From Curtobacterium sp. S6 (GTDB taxonomy: Bacteria > Actinomycetota > Actinomycetes > Actinomycetales > Micrococcaceae), in contig NZ_JHEL01000015.1 of NCBI RefSeq assembly GCF_000710345.2, forward strand, positions 558,001 to 622,000: a stretch of DNA of 64,000 nucleotides, given 5' to 3'. Made by a program: the position numbers and the translations under genes. The notes beneath the pieces were generated by a model that was not told the DNA's origin, made no database searches, and saw only the letters and a program-made list of their open reading frames with translations. Of the stretch, positions 26,907-36,860 are shown in pieces. How positions within the stretch are numbered: the stretch's first letter is position 1; the number at the start of each line of letters is the position of its first letter.

Positions 26907-27853
26907 TGAAGGCACCGGTCAGGCTCGCGGCCTACGGCGCTGGGCTGGTGGTGGCGTTCGGCGCGGCCTTCGGGCTCGCCGGCGTCGTCGTCCCCGACAG
27001 CGTCTTGGCCGCCTGGGCCAAGAGCAGCGACACGGGCTCGCACGGCGAGGGTCACGGGGACACGGAGGAGCAGAACATGGAGCACGCGATGAACGGCGTC
27101 TCGGCCAGCGCTGCCGGCTACGTCCTCTCTCCCGTCACGGCCCCATCAGGCACCAATGATGCCGGCAAACTGAGCTTCCGGATCCTCGATGAGGACGGGA
27201 AGCCGGTGACGGAGTACACGAGGACTCATGAGAAGGATCTTCACCTGATCGTGGTGCGCACCGACGGGACGCAGTTCCGCCACGTGCACCCGGACTTGGA
27301 CGAGGCCACCGGCACCTGGTCGGTGCCGTCGTGGAACTGGGACGAGGCAGGAACCTACCGCGTCTACGCCGACTTCACCCCCGCCGGGAAGGACGCCGAG
27401 GGCGTCACGCTCACCCGTGCCGTCGAGGTCGCCGGCGACTACGCCCCGGTCGAGGCGACGGTCTCGCGCACCGACGAGGTCGACGGGTACACCGTCACCC
27501 TGGACGGAGAATTAAACGCCGGGAGCACGAGCGACCTGACGGCCACCGTCGAGCGCAACGGCAAGCCGGTCACCGCGCTCGAGCCGTACCTCGGCGCATT
27601 TGGCCACCTGGTCGCGTTGCGCGAGGGTGACCTGGCCTACCTGCACGTGCACCCCGCCGGCGACGAACCCCAAGCGGGGTCGACCGGAGGACCAGACGTC
27701 AGCTTCGCCGCCGAGGTCCCCACCGCCGGCCGATACCTGCTGTACCTGGACTTCCAGATCGACGGCAAGGTCCGCACCGCACAGTTCGTGGTCGACGCCG
27801 GGCACGGCGACGGCACCCAGGCAGACGACGAATCACACTCGGGCGGCCACTGA
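26906..27853 (+). CDS. membrane-anchored copper-operon protein with His-rich ends
   Basis: 315 residues. An N-terminal helix ([20 protein letters not shown]) anchors it; [15 protein letters not shown] follows and SHSGGH closes the chain. Two beta-rich repeats carry paired His motifs [13 protein letters not shown] and [11 protein letters not shown], a pattern seen in secreted proteins of actinobacterial copper operons. Probably binds copper at the outer face. Coupled to copZ (TGATG) and followed by copA. No named family is certain. Confidence 0.6.
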   Translation: MKAPVRLAAYGAGLVVAFGAAFGLAGVVVPDSVLAAWAKSSDTGSHGEGHGDTEEQNMEHAMNGVSASAAGYVLSPVTAPSGTNDAGKLSFRILDEDGKPVTEYTRTHEKDLHLIVVRTDGTQFRHVHPDLDEATGTWSVPSWNWDEAGTYRVYADFTPAGKDAEGVTLTRAVEVAGDYAPVEATVSRTDEVDGYTVTLDGELNAGSTSDLTATVERNGKPVTALEPYLGAFGHLVALREGDLAYLHVHPAGDEPQAGSTGGPDVSFAAEVPTAGRYLLYLDFQIDGKVRTAQFVVDAGHGDGTQADDESHSGGH

Positions 27854-27903
27854 TCCCCAAAGGGCCAGTCCGTCGACGAAGAAGCAACAGGAAAGGACAC
27901 GCG

Positions 27904-30192
27904 GTGAGCACCCAAGCTGCAGCGAACACCCAAGCGCCGCTAGTCGCGGACGCCGGCATCGAGCTCGAGATTGGCGGGATGACCTGCGCCTCCTGCGCGA
28001 ACCGGATCGAGCGTAAGCTCAATAAGCTCGACGGTGTCTCCGCCACGGTCAACTACGCCACCGAGAAGGCCAAGGTCACCGTGCCCGACGGGTACGACCC
28101 CGCCCTGCTGGTCGCCGAGGTCGAGAAGACCGGCTACACCGCTGCCATGCCCAAGCCCAAGGACGCGACGCCGTCGGGCCCGACCACGGACGATGGTGAG
28201 GCTCCCGACTCCGAGCTGACATCGCTCAAGCACCGCCTCATCGGCGCAATCGTGCTCACCGTCCCGGTGATCGCCATGGCCATGGTTCCTGCGCTCCAGT
28301 TCACCTACTGGCAGTGGGCCTCCCTGGCCCTGGCCGCACCGGTGATCGTCTGGGCGGCCTGGCCGTTCCACAAGGCAGCGTGGACCAACCTGCGCCACGG
28401 CACCGCGACCATGGACACCCTCATCTCCATGGGCACGACCGCGGCGTTCCTGTGGTCGCTCTACGCCCTGTTCCTCGGCACCGCCGGGACGCCAGGCATG
28501 ACGCATCCCTTCGAGTTCACCATCGCTCCCTCCGACGGCGCGGGCAACATCTACCTCGAAGCCGCGGCCGGGGTGACGATGTTCATCCTCGCCGGCCGCT
28601 ACTTCGAGAAGCGCTCCAAGCGCCAGGCCGGTGCCGCGCTGCGCGCCCTGCTCGAGCTCGGCGCGAAGGAAGTCTCGGTTCTGCGCAATGGGGCCGAGGT
28701 CAAGATCCCGACCTCCGATCTGGCCGTCGGCGACGAGTTCGTCGTCCGCCCAGGTGAGAAGATCGCCACCGACGGCACCGTCGCCTCCGGAACGTCGGCC
28801 GTGGACGCGTCCATGCTCACCGGAGAGTCCGTGCCAGTCGAGGTCGTCGCCGGCGACCCGGTCACGGGCGCGACCGTCAACGCCGGCGGCCGCCTGGTCA
28901 TCCGCGCGACCCGCGTCGGGTCGGACACCCAACTGGCACAGATGGCCAAGCTCGTCGAGGACGCCCAGACTGGCAAGGCCGCGGTCCAGCGCCTGGCCGA
29001 CCGGATCTCTGGCGTGTTCGTTCCGATCGTCATCGCCATCTCGGTCATCGCCCTCGGCGCGTGGCTCGGTGCCGGGTTCCCCGTCTCCGCCGCCTTCACC
29101 GCAGCGGTCGCGGTCCTCGTCATCGCCTGCCCCTGCGCCCTCGGCCTGGCCACTCCCACCGCCCTGCTGGTCGGCACCGGTCGCGGCGCGCAGATGGGCG
29201 TGCTGATCAAGGGTCCCGAGGTTCTCGAATCCACCCGCAAGGTCGACACTATCGTCCTCGACAAGACCGGCACCGTCACCACCGGCAAGATGACCCTGGT
29301 CGAGGCGATCACCGAGCCCGGCGTCGACCGCGCCGAGCTGCTCCGCCTGGCAGGCGCTCTGGAGGACGCCTCCGAGCACCCCATCGCCCAGGCCATCGCC
29401 AAGGGCGCGGTCCAGGAGATCGGGCAGCTGCCCACTCCCGAGGACTTCGCGAACATCGAGGGCAAGGGCGTCCAGGGAGTCGTCGACGGCCGCGGCGTGC
29501 TCGTCGGCCGGGAGTCCCTGCTGGCCGACTGGTCGCAGCACCTCTCCTCCGACGTCGCCGCCGCCAAGGCCGCAGCCGAGGACGAGGGCAAGACCGTCGT
29601 CGCCGTCGGCTGGGACGGACAGGCCCGCGGAATCCTCGTCGTCGCCGACGCCGTCAAGCCCACCAGCGCCGAGGCGATCCAGGGCCTGAAAGACCTGGGC
29701 CTCACCCCGGTCCTGCTCACCGGCGACAACGAGGCCGTGGCCAAGCGGATCGCCGCCGAGGTCGGCATCGAAAAGGTCATCGCCGAGGTCCTGCCCAAGG
29801 ACAAGGTGGATGTCGTTACCCGCCTCCAGGACGCGGGCAAGGTCATCGCGATGGTCGGCGACGGCGTCAACGACGCCCCCGCCCTCGCCCAGGCCGACCT
29901 TGGCCTGGCGATGGGCACCGGCACCGACGTCGCCATCGAGGCCTCCGACATCACCCTCGTGCGGGGCGACTTGCGGGCCGCGGTCGACGCGATCCGGCTC
30001 TCCCGCAGGACCCTGGGCACGATCAAGTCGAACCTGTTCTGGGCCTTCGCCTACAACGTCGCGGCCATTCCGGTCGCGGCGCTGGGCATGCTCAACCCCA
30101 TGCTCGCAGGCGCGGCGATGGCGTTCTCCAGCGTCTTCGTCGTCGGCAACAGCCTCCGCCTGCGCGGGTTCCGCAGCGTCGCCAAGCAGTGA
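27904..30192 (+). CDS. copA: Cu(I)-exporting P1B-type ATPase CopA
   Basis: 762 residues from GTG 27904. One N-terminal HMA domain with MTCASC (Cys 28 and 31), TGES actuator motif, transmembrane CPC in [13 protein letters not shown] near 409, phosphorylation site DKTGTVT near 453, and [19 protein letters not shown] and the downstream Asn/Tyr/Met-Ser helices mark Cu(I)/Ag(I) specificity. Inner-membrane exporter, third gene of the CsoR-controlled operon. Confidence 0.95.
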   Translation: MSTQAAANTQAPLVADAGIELEIGGMTCASCANRIERKLNKLDGVSATVNYATEKAKVTVPDGYDPALLVAEVEKTGYTAAMPKPKDATPSGPTTDDGEAPDSELTSLKHRLIGAIVLTVPVIAMAMVPALQFTYWQWASLALAAPVIVWAAWPFHKAAWTNLRHGTATMDTLISMGTTAAFLWSLYALFLGTAGTPGMTHPFEFTIAPSDGAGNIYLEAAAGVTMFILAGRYFEKRSKRQAGAALRALLELGAKEVSVLRNGAEVKIPTSDLAVGDEFVVRPGEKIATDGTVASGTSAVDASMLTGESVPVEVVAGDPVTGATVNAGGRLVIRATRVGSDTQLAQMAKLVEDAQTGKAAVQRLADRISGVFVPIVIAISVIALGAWLGAGFPVSAAFTAAVAVLVIACPCALGLATPTALLVGTGRGAQMGVLIKGPEVLESTRKVDTIVLDKTGTVTTGKMTLVEAITEPGVDRAELLRLAGALEDASEHPIAQAIAKGAVQEIGQLPTPEDFANIEGKGVQGVVDGRGVLVGRESLLADWSQHLSSDVAAAKAAAEDEGKTVVAVGWDGQARGILVVADAVKPTSAEAIQGLKDLGLTPVLLTGDNEAVAKRIAAEVGIEKVIAEVLPKDKVDVVTRLQDAGKVIAMVGDGVNDAPALAQADLGLAMGTGTDVAIEASDITLVRGDLRAAVDAIRLSRRTLGTIKSNLFWAFAYNVAAIPVAALGMLNPMLAGAAMAFSSVFVVGNSLRLRGFRSVAKQ

Positions 30193-30241
30193 CGCCGCAG
30201 AACCAACCATCATCCGAACACACGAAAGGCATCCACCGAGA

Positions 30242-30583
30242 ATGAGAATCGAAGACCAGGCACCCACCAGCTGCTGCAGCACCTCCCCCGCAACCGAGAC
30301 ATCCGCAGCCGAGGCACCGGTCAGCGCAGGATCCGGCTGCTGCGGCACGACCGGCGCAGAGAACCACGCCGCGAATTCCGGCCATCGCGAAAACCTTCTC
30401 GTCGAAGGAAGCGACGACATGACCACCTGCCCCGTCATGGTCGGCAATCCGGTCAACAAACAGGACGCCGAAGAAAAGGGCCTCTTCCGTGACTACGACG
30501 GGCAGCGCTACTGGCTCTGCTGCCCAGGCTGCGGACCGACCTTCGACTCCGATCCAGCCAAGTACGCCGCCAACATGGCCTGA
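30242..30583 (+). CDS. YHS-domain metal-binding protein
   Basis: 113 residues from ATG 30242. The C-terminal half is a YHS domain: CPVMVGNPVNKQDAEEKG, then YDGQRYWLCCPGCGPTFDSD. The N-terminus adds CC pairs (SCCSTS, GCCGTT). A soluble metal-binding accessory to the copper exporter, 49 bases downstream of copA and probably in the same transcript. Confidence 0.8.
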   Translation: MRIEDQAPTSCCSTSPATETSAAEAPVSAGSGCCGTTGAENHAANSGHRENLLVEGSDDMTTCPVMVGNPVNKQDAEEKGLFRDYDGQRYWLCCPGCGPTFDSDPAKYAANMA

Positions 30584-30592
30584 TCCTTCGAT

Positions 30593-30629
30593 GCCCCGGG
30601 GCTGCAGTATTACTACTGCTGCCCGGGGC
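30593..30629. terminator. terminator of the copZ-copA-YHS operon
   Basis: GCCCCGGG (30593-30600) pairs with CCCGGGGC (30622-30629), with GCAGTA/TACTGC extending the stem inside. Confidence 0.7.
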
Positions 30630-30672
30630 GACTGGATCGAAGCTGAGCGATTCCACGCCCACCGATCGATAT

Positions 30673-30699
30673 TTGACCTATACCCCATAGGGGTATAAT
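30673..30699 (+). promoter_or_regulatory. promoter with embedded CsoR operator
   Basis: TTGACC (30673-30678) and TATAAT (30694-30699) frame the perfect palindrome TATACCCC-ATA-GGGGTATA (30679-30697), the best CsoR box in the window. Copper-bound CsoR should leave and open the promoter for the lipoprotein gene at 30735 and perhaps the following ATPase and csoR. Confidence 0.75.
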
Positions 30700-30734
30700 G
30701 TTGATCGGACTACAATGAATGGATAGGAGACTTT

Positions 30735-31331
30735 ATGCGCAAGCGCCTCATGACCACCGTCGCCGCAGGAGTGCTCGGCGGAGCACTCGTGCTCTCCGGC
30801 TGCAGCACCGGAGGAGACCAGGACCAAGCGACCCCCTCGTCGACCAGCCAGCACGAGGGCCACGGAAGCAGTGGCAGCAGTTCTGACAGCGGCGGGATGG
30901 AGCATCCGATGGACGGCGGCCCCGCCCCCGAGGGCATCGAGAAGGCCGCGTCGCCGAAGTATCCGGTCGGCACCGAGGTCAAGCTCACCGCCGATCACAT
31001 GGAGGGCATGGACGGCGCACCGGCCACGATCGCCGGGGCCTACGACACCTATACCTACGCGGTGAACTTCACGCCCACCACCGGCGGGGATCCGGTCAAG
31101 GATCACAAGTGGGTCGTGCAGGAGGAGATCAAGGATGCCGGAGACCAGCGAGTGGCCGACGGCACCGAGGTCACGCTGGAAGCGGAGCACATGGAGGGCA
31201 TGAAGGGCGCGAAGGCGACCATCGCCTCCTCCACCGACGAGACCGTCTACATGGTCGACTATGAGTCCGACGGCATGAAGATGACCAACCACAAGTGGGT
31301 CGTCGAGAGCGAGATCAAGCCGGCCTCCTGA
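30735..31331 (+). CDS. YdhK-family copper-induced lipoprotein
   Basis: 198 residues. Lipobox VLGGALVLSGC, a Ser/His/Gly linker, then two DUF1541 repeats with HMEGMDGAPATI and HMEGMKGAKATI, each followed by a DHKWVV or NHKWVV motif. Extracellular, probably metal-binding. Sits behind a CsoR box and ahead of a copper ATPase. Confidence 0.85.
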   Translation: MRKRLMTTVAAGVLGGALVLSGCSTGGDQDQATPSSTSQHEGHGSSGSSSDSGGMEHPMDGGPAPEGIEKAASPKYPVGTEVKLTADHMEGMDGAPATIAGAYDTYTYAVNFTPTTGGDPVKDHKWVVQEEIKDAGDQRVADGTEVTLEAEHMEGMKGAKATIASSTDETVYMVDYESDGMKMTNHKWVVESEIKPAS

Positions 31332-31337
31332 GCCGGC

Positions 31338-31365
31338 CGCCGCGGGCCCTGAAGGGTCCGCGGCG
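31338..31365. terminator. hairpin between ydhK-like and CopB-type genes
   Basis: CGCCGCGGGCCC (31338-31349) pairs with GGGTCCGCGGCG (31354-31365) with one G-T pair, loop TGAA. Confidence 0.55.
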
Positions 31366-31420
31366 AGACACGACCCGATCGAAGGGAAGACCGGGGAAGA
31401 ACGAGGGGAAGCGAAGAGCA

Positions 31421-33571
31421 ATGACGGACCCGACCACGCATCACCATCACCACGGCGACGTCGCCGACGAGACCACCGAGTCCGGCCACGTTGACGACTC
31501 GCATGCCGAGCACGAAGGCCACACCATGGAACACGGCGACCATGCCGGGCACGGCGATCACGGCAGTGGCCATGGTGGTCATGCGGGCCACGGCGACCAC
31601 GTCGGCCAGTTCCGTCGACTGTTCTGGATCAACCTCGTCATCGCCATCCCGGTGGTCGCGTTCTCTCCCATGTTCGCCATGCTGCTGGGCTACTCGGTGC
31701 CCGGCTGGGCGGGCTGGGTCGCCGCAGTGCTCGGCACCGTCATGTACGCCTGGGGCGGCACCCCGTTCCTCACCGGTGCCGTCAGCGAGCTGAAGAGCCG
31801 CCAGCCCGGGATGATGCTGCTGATCGCGCTCGGGATCACCGTCGCGTTCCTCGCCTCCTGGGCCGCCACTCTCGGGCTCGTCCATCACGAGCTCGAGTTC
31901 TGGTGGGAGCTGGCGTTGCTGATCGTCATCATGTTGCTGGGCCACTGGATCGAGATGCGCTCCCTGGCCCAGACCACTTCGGCGCTGGACTCCCTGGCCG
32001 CGCTGCTGCCCGATGAGGCCGAGCGGATCGAGGGCGACGACGTCGTCAAGGTCGACCCGGCCGAGCTGCGCGTCGGCGATGTCGTGATCGTCCGCCCCGG
32101 TGGCAGCGTCCCCGCCGACGGCATCGTCGTCGACGGCCGCGCCGACATGGACGAGTCCATGATCACCGGCGAGTCACGCCCCGTCGCCCGCGGCGAGGGC
32201 GAGAACGTCACCGCCGGCACCGTCGCCACCGACTCCGGCCTGCGGGTGGAGATCACCGCCACGGGCGACGACACGGCGCTGGCGGGCATCAACCGGCTCG
32301 TCGCTGAGGCGCAGGGCTCTTCCTCCCGTGCACAGCGCATCGCCGACCGCGCCGCTGCCCTGCTGTTCTGGTTCGCCCTCGTAGCCGCCCTGATCACCGC
32401 AACAGTCTGGACCCTCTTCGGACTGCCCGACGACGCGGTCATCCGCACCATCACCGTCCTCGTCATCGCCTGCCCCCACGCTCTGGGCCTGGCGATCCCA
32501 CTGGTCGTCTCCATCGCCACCGAGCGCGCCGCCCGCGGCGGCGTCCTGGTCAAGGACCGCCTCGCCCTGGAGTCCATGCGCCAAGTCGACGCGGTCCTCT
32601 TCGACAAGACCGGCACCCTGACCAAGGGCGAGCCCACCGTCACCGGCGTCGAACCGACCGCAGGCATGGATGCCGACCAGGTGCTCGCCCTGGCCGCATC
32701 CGCCGAGGCCGACAGCGAGCACCCCCTCGCCCAGGCCATCGTTACCGCCGCCAAGGAGAAGAGCCTCACCCTCGAGCCGTCCAGCGGATTCACCTCTTCC
32801 CCCGCGGTCGGCGTCACTGCGACGGTGGCCGACCAGGAGATCCGCGTCGGCGGACCCCGGCTGCTCGAAGAGACCGGGCAGGACGAGGTCGACACGGCAG
32901 ACGCGTGGCGGGCAGAGGGCGCGATCATCCTGCACGTCCTCCGTGATGGCAAGGTGATCGGTGGCCTCAAGCTCGCCGACGAGGTTCGCCCAGAGTCCCG
33001 CGATGCCGTCGACGCCCTCCATGAGCTCGGCGTCGAGGTCGTCATGATCACCGGTGACGCCGAAGCGGTGGCGAACGAGGTCGGCCAGGAACTCGGCATC
33101 GACCGCGTCTTCGCCGGCGTTCGTCCCGAGGACAAGTCCGCGAAAGTCGCCGCGCTCCAGCACGAGGGCAAGAAGGTCGCCATGGTCGGCGACGGCGTCA
33201 ACGACGCCCCCGCGCTGGCCCAGGCCGATGTCGGCATCGCCATCGGAGCCGGCACCGACGTCGCCATCGCCTCGGCCGGGGTCATTCTCGCCAGCTCCGA
33301 CCCGCGCAGCGTCTTGTCGGTGATCCAGCTGTCGAGGGCCGCCTACCGGAAGATGAAGCAGAACCTGTGGTGGGCCGCCGGCTACAACCTCATCTCCGTC
33401 CCGCTCGCGGCCGGCGTCCTCGCACCCGTCGGGTTCGTCCTGCCGATGTCGGTCGGCGCGATCCTGATGTCGATCTCCACCGTCGTTGTCGCCCTCAACG
33501 CCCAGCTGCTGCGGCGCATCGACCTCACCCCCGAAGCCAGCACCCGCTCCGTCCTGGAGCGCCAGAAGTGA
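31421..33571 (+). CDS. copB: CopB-type copper P1B-ATPase with His-rich N-terminus
   Basis: 716 residues from ATG 31421. A His-rich cytosolic tail (HHHHHGD, HAGHGDHGSGHGGHAGHGDH) replaces HMA domains. The transmembrane motif is CPH (IACPHALGLAIP, near 349), the mark of the P1B-3 group thought to move Cu(II). DKTGTLTKGE lies near 394 and [16 protein letters not shown] near the end. Complements CopA; csoR starts 11 bases after its stop. Confidence 0.92.
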   Translation: MTDPTTHHHHHGDVADETTESGHVDDSHAEHEGHTMEHGDHAGHGDHGSGHGGHAGHGDHVGQFRRLFWINLVIAIPVVAFSPMFAMLLGYSVPGWAGWVAAVLGTVMYAWGGTPFLTGAVSELKSRQPGMMLLIALGITVAFLASWAATLGLVHHELEFWWELALLIVIMLLGHWIEMRSLAQTTSALDSLAALLPDEAERIEGDDVVKVDPAELRVGDVVIVRPGGSVPADGIVVDGRADMDESMITGESRPVARGEGENVTAGTVATDSGLRVEITATGDDTALAGINRLVAEAQGSSSRAQRIADRAAALLFWFALVAALITATVWTLFGLPDDAVIRTITVLVIACPHALGLAIPLVVSIATERAARGGVLVKDRLALESMRQVDAVLFDKTGTLTKGEPTVTGVEPTAGMDADQVLALAASAEADSEHPLAQAIVTAAKEKSLTLEPSSGFTSSPAVGVTATVADQEIRVGGPRLLEETGQDEVDTADAWRAEGAIILHVLRDGKVIGGLKLADEVRPESRDAVDALHELGVEVVMITGDAEAVANEVGQELGIDRVFAGVRPEDKSAKVAALQHEGKKVAMVGDGVNDAPALAQADVGIAIGAGTDVAIASAGVILASSDPRSVLSVIQLSRAAYRKMKQNLWWAAGYNLISVPLAAGVLAPVGFVLPMSVGAILMSISTVVVALNAQLLRRIDLTPEASTRSVLERQK

Positions 33572-33582
33572 AGGACACAACC

Positions 33583-33924
33583 ATGGCCAACGACACTGCC
33601 ACCGACAGCACCGAGATCAGGACCGACACCGGGACCCACCAGCACGGCTACATCAGCGACAAGGACCGCTACCGCAACCACATGAAGCGCATCGAAGGCC
33701 AGGCCCGGGGGATTACGAAGATGATCGACGACGAGAAGTACTGCATCGATATCCTCACCCAGGTCTCCGCCCTCACCCGGGCCCTGCAGGGTGTGGCGAC
33801 CGGCCTGCTCGATGACCACCTCAAGCACTGCGTCCTCGACGCCGCCAAGCAAGGCGATGAGGACGCGGCTATCGCCAAGATCCAGGAAGCCAGCGACGCC
33901 ATCAACCGCCTCGTCCGCTCCTAA
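33583..33924 (+). CDS. csoR: CsoR copper-sensing repressor
   Basis: 113 residues, all-helical CsoR/RcnR fold. The Cu(I) ligands are visible as C in EKYCIDIL and H and C in LKHCVLDA (C-H-C pattern). RIEGQARGITKMI is the DNA-contact helix of the family. Should repress the three CsoR-box promoters in this element, at 26624, 26658 and 30679. Confidence 0.93.
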   Translation: MANDTATDSTEIRTDTGTHQHGYISDKDRYRNHMKRIEGQARGITKMIDDEKYCIDILTQVSALTRALQGVATGLLDDHLKHCVLDAAKQGDEDAAIAKIQEASDAINRLVRS

Positions 33925-33965
33925 CACCTTGGGATTTCGCTCCGCGCAGGCGTGAGCTGAGCATC

Positions 33966-33992
33966 GTCCCGCCTTCGGTCCCGGGGCGGGAC
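33966..33992. terminator. hairpin after csoR
   Basis: GTCCCGCC (33966-33973) pairs with GGCGGGAC (33985-33992). Separates csoR from the cueP-like gene. Confidence 0.55.
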
Positions 33993-34017
33993 GGAGGCGG
34001 AGATCGGGCCTGACGAC

Positions 34018-34674
34018 ATGACCAACATCTACCCGAGAGAAGAGCTCGATATGACCCCTACCCTTGCCGCACCAATCCGACCCTCCAGAAGCCGGCAGGG
34101 ACTCGGCGCGACCATAACCGCGCTGGCAGCCAGCGCCGTCCTCCTGCTCAGCGGCTGCGCCGGTGCTGACCCATCCCCTTCCGCAGGATCCGATCAGTCT
34201 CTGGTAGCCCACCACGGCCTCGATGGCCTGGACGCCCGGGAAATCATCAAGCGTCTTGACACGATGCCGGTCATAGACCGCTCAACCGAACTCATGGCTT
34301 CGATCGAGCCCGACCAACTCGTCCTCACCGACGATCAGAACAACCAAACCACTCTGCCGATGCCAGAGGACGACTTCTACGTCTCTATCGCCCCGTATCT
34401 CGAGCAGACCCACGAGTGCTACTTCCACAGCCTCACTACCTGTCTCGGCGAGCTCGCCAACACTGACGTCGATGTCACAGTGGTCAACACGACGTCGGGC
34501 GAGACCATCCTCGAAGATTCGCTCACGACTTACGACAACGGATTCATCGGACTCTGGCTGCCCCGCGGTATTGATGCGACGCTCACGGTCAGCACCGAAG
34601 ACCGCACCGCGAAACAGGACATCTCGACCCGCCTCGACGACCCCACCTGCTTAACCACTCTCCAACTGACGTGA
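34018..34674 (+). CDS. CueP-family copper-binding lipoprotein
   Basis: 218 residues from ATG 34018, or 207 from the ATG at 34051. Lipobox AASAVLLLSGC, then GLDGLDAREIIKRLDTMPV and a long acidic linker to the Cys-rich core THECYFHSLTTCLGELAN and DDPTCLTT. CueP proteins bind copper outside the membrane and help with copper stress. Last gene of the copper block. Confidence 0.85.
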   Translation: MTNIYPREELDMTPTLAAPIRPSRSRQGLGATITALAASAVLLLSGCAGADPSPSAGSDQSLVAHHGLDGLDAREIIKRLDTMPVIDRSTELMASIEPDQLVLTDDQNNQTTLPMPEDDFYVSIAPYLEQTHECYFHSLTTCLGELANTDVDVTVVNTTSGETILEDSLTTYDNGFIGLWLPRGIDATLTVSTEDRTAKQDISTRLDDPTCLTTLQLT

Positions 34675-34767
34675 CGCCCGGATGCTGAAGACGCCGAGGA
34701 AGTGCGGATCACCGACGATCAGAGAGCCCCGCCTTCACGAACACCATCCGGTCGACGTGTAGCCGGC

Positions 34768-34863
34768 ATCGACATCCTTCAAAATGGATGCATGTCTAAT
34801 CAAGCAGTGCCTAGTACCGGCCGACCATCGACATCCTCGCCGCCGCCAAGGCGCTCATTGCTT
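34768..34863 (+). pseudogene. deletion scar: acr3-like start fused to arsR-like end
   Basis: An ars-type operator (ATCGACATCCTTCAA, 34768-34782) leads to ATGTCTAATCAAGCAGTG, like the first codons of the acr3 gene at 42308 (MSNQA). Thirty bases on, CCATCGACATCCTCGCCGCC and AAGGCGCTCATTGCTTGA match the last codons of the arsR gene at 50590 (TIDILAAAKALIA). The middle is missing. Remains of an older ars operon. The other bases of 34675-34939 show nothing further. Confidence 0.6.
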
Positions 34864-34939
34864 GACCGTCGGAGTGCGGCAGCCCTCCGAGGACTCCTGC
34901 CGACCCGTTGAGGCGCGAGGGCAGCTTCGACTACGAAAC

Positions 34940-35925
34940 CTACGCGGACGCGTCGGCAGCCGGCACGAGTTCCGGCACCAGCAGCGGCACGAACCGGACG
35001 AACACGACCATGGCGACGAGCTCGACGAGCGTCTGGGTGACCACGACCAGCGGTGCCAGGTCAAACGCCGCGGGCAACGCGAGCACCAGCGGGAGCACGA
35101 CGAGCGAGTTCCGAGTCGCGCCGCTGAACACGACGGCGCGCCTGCCGGGCACGTCGAGGCCCGCCGCGCGGCTGACCAGCATCCCCACCGGCACCATGAC
35201 GGCCGCGAAGAGGACGAAGACCGGCACCGCCAGGAGCAGGGAGCCGGACCGGGCGCTCACCCCGGCGACCTGCGAGGCGACCACGACCGCCAGGGTGGCG
35301 ACCATCAGCGGCACCATCGCGCCCATGACGATCTCTTCGACCCTGCGCCCGATGCGCCATCGGGCGGCGGCGAGCTGCGTGAGCGCGGCGGCGACCAGCG
35401 GCAGGGCGATGATCAGGACGAAGGCCTCGACGAAGGGACCGAACTCGACGGAGCCGACGAACTCCGCGTCGATGAAGATCCACAGGTACAGCGGCAGCAG
35501 GAGCATCTGGGCGATCATCAGCAGCGGGGCCGCCGCCAGGAGGCGCTCCTCGTCGCCGCCCGCGAGGCCGGAAAAGACGATGACGTAGTCGATACACGGG
35601 GTCAGCAGCACGAACAGCACCCCGACGAACAGCGCCTGGTCGCCGGCGACGATCCGCGACAGCGGCCAGACGACCAGCGGCACCAGGACGAAGTTGACGA
35701 CGAGGACCGTCGTGAGGAAGCGCCAGTCCTTGAATGCCCGGCCGAGCCTGCCGAACGGGATGCTGAGGAACGTGGCGTAGAGCAGAAGCGCCAGCACCGG
35801 GTGAATCGCGTGCTCTGCCGGGTGGGCGATCGTGGGCCGGGACAGTCGACGACGGCCCCGAGGGCCAGTCCCGCGACGTAGAGCGCGACCTGGTGCCTAA
35901 CCATCCATTCCATACTCGCGCGCAT
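34940..35925 (-). pseudogene. arsenite-type BASS transporter, frameshifted near the N-terminus
   Basis: From ATG 35925 the frame reads MRASMEWMVRHQVALYVAGL and ALGAVV, then loses homology at about 35855. The next frame continues RLSRPTIAHPAEHAIHPVLA and LLLYATFLSIPFGRLG through nine or so hydrophobic segments, with LTPCIDYVIVFSGLAGG and SGATRNSLVVLPL. This is the arsenic-resistance branch of the bile acid/arsenite family. One base too many or two too few breaks it; a sequencing error or a later start at 35797 is possible. Its promoter carries a MerR-type operator. Confidence 0.7.
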
Positions 35926-35978
35926 GGATCTCCTTCTCTGTCGGGCTGGGCGCATGCACTGCGCCGTTTTAAACGCTA

Positions 35979-36002
35979 GACCTTGAACCCGGGTTGAAGG
36001 TC
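35979..36002. promoter_or_regulatory. MerR-type operator between transporter and regulator
   Basis: Arms GACCTT (35979-35984) and AAGGTC (35997-36002) around AACCCGGGTT. On the minus strand TTGACC and TAGCGT are 20 bases apart, the overlong spacer that MerR-family activators correct. Confidence 0.7.
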
Positions 36003-36028
36003 AAGCCGGAGCGCCCTATGGTCGGAAC

Positions 36029-36451
36029 ATGAAGATCTCCGAGGTCTCCGAGCGCACCGGGGTGCCTGCGAGCACGCTGCGTTACTACGAGCGCCTCGGC
36101 ATTCTCGCAGCGGACCGGAGCCCGAACGGGTACCGGGACTTCGACGAGGGCCACCTCGAGCGGCTGGACTTCATCACCGCGGCGAAGCGGCTCGGCCTCG
36201 AGCTGCCCGAGATTCGCCGGCTCATCGAGCTCGTCGACGACGGGACCTGCACGGGGGTGAAGGCAACGCTGCAGCCGCTGCTGGCCGAGCAGATCGCTGC
36301 CGTTGAGCAACAGCTTCGGTCACTGACACGGCTGCAGGACCAGCTGCGGCAGGCGCGGGACCACGTCGACGGCTGCCCCGACAGTGACGAGCCCTGCCGG
36401 TCGGAGTGCGCATTCAGGGCCTTCGCCGGAACGGCTGCCCAGCAGGGCTGA
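36029..36451 (+). CDS. MerR-family metal-responsive regulator
   Basis: 140 residues. HTH MKISEVSERTGVPASTLRYY, a dimerisation helix, and a cysteine set at the C-terminus: DGTCTGVKA, then CPDSDEPCRSECAF. Cys pattern resembles the Zn/Cd/Pb-responsive branch. Divergent from the BASS transporter and directly upstream of cmtR. The inducer is uncertain. Confidence 0.88.
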   Translation: MKISEVSERTGVPASTLRYYERLGILAADRSPNGYRDFDEGHLERLDFITAAKRLGLELPEIRRLIELVDDGTCTGVKATLQPLLAEQIAAVEQQLRSLTRLQDQLRQARDHVDGCPDSDEPCRSECAFRAFAGTAAQQG

Positions 36452-36486
36452 TCGCACGGGCTGGCCAATCGGTCAGCAAACACTGT

Positions 36487-36508
36487 ATGGTCAGTACATG
36501 CTGACCAT
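36487..36508. promoter_or_regulatory. CmtR operator overlapping its own start
   Basis: ATGGTCAG (36487-36494) and CTGACCAT (36501-36508) flank the start codon at 36498. Confidence 0.65.
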
Positions 36509-36860
36509 TGCTTCACGCGTCGACGTCATGAACCGCCTCGGCCGCGCCATGTCCGACCCGACACGCTCACGGATCTTGCTGTCCCTCCTCGATGAGCCTG
36601 GGTACCCGGCAAGACTCGCCCGGGAGCTCGAGCTAACGCGCACGAATGTGTCGAACCATCTGTCCTGCCTGCGGGGCTGCGGGATCGTCGTCGCCGAGCC
36701 CGAGGGCCGGCAGACCCGCTACGAGATCGCCGACCCGCACATCGCCGCAGCCCTGACCGCGCTCGTGGACGTGACGCTGGCGGTGGACGAGAGCGCACCG
36801 TGCTTGGACCCGGAGTGCTCGGTGCCCGGCTGCTGCGACGCCGACGGGGCTGTGCGATGA
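36498..36860 (+). CDS. cmtR: CmtR-like Cd/Pb-sensing ArsR-family repressor
   Basis: 120 residues from ATG 36498. Very close to mycobacterial CmtR in layout: LGRAMSDPTRSRILLSLLDE, LTRTNVSNHLSCLRGCG with the two metal cysteines, and the third in DESAPC. Extra cysteines follow (LDPECSVPGCCDAD). Its stop overlaps the ATPase start (ATGA), the CmtR-CtpG pairing known from Mycobacterium. Confidence 0.9.
   Translation: MLTIASRVDVMNRLGRAMSDPTRSRILLSLLDEPGYPARLARELELTRTNVSNHLSCLRGCGIVVAEPEGRQTRYEIADPHIAAALTALVDVTLAVDESAPCLDPECSVPGCCDADGAVR

Noticed and set aside
27940-30459. An 839-codon open frame on the strand opposite copA, and similar long antisense frames opposite most GC-rich genes
   Set aside because: They are low-complexity (Gly/Asp/Arg-rich) shadows of strongly conserved genes on the other strand and show no domain.
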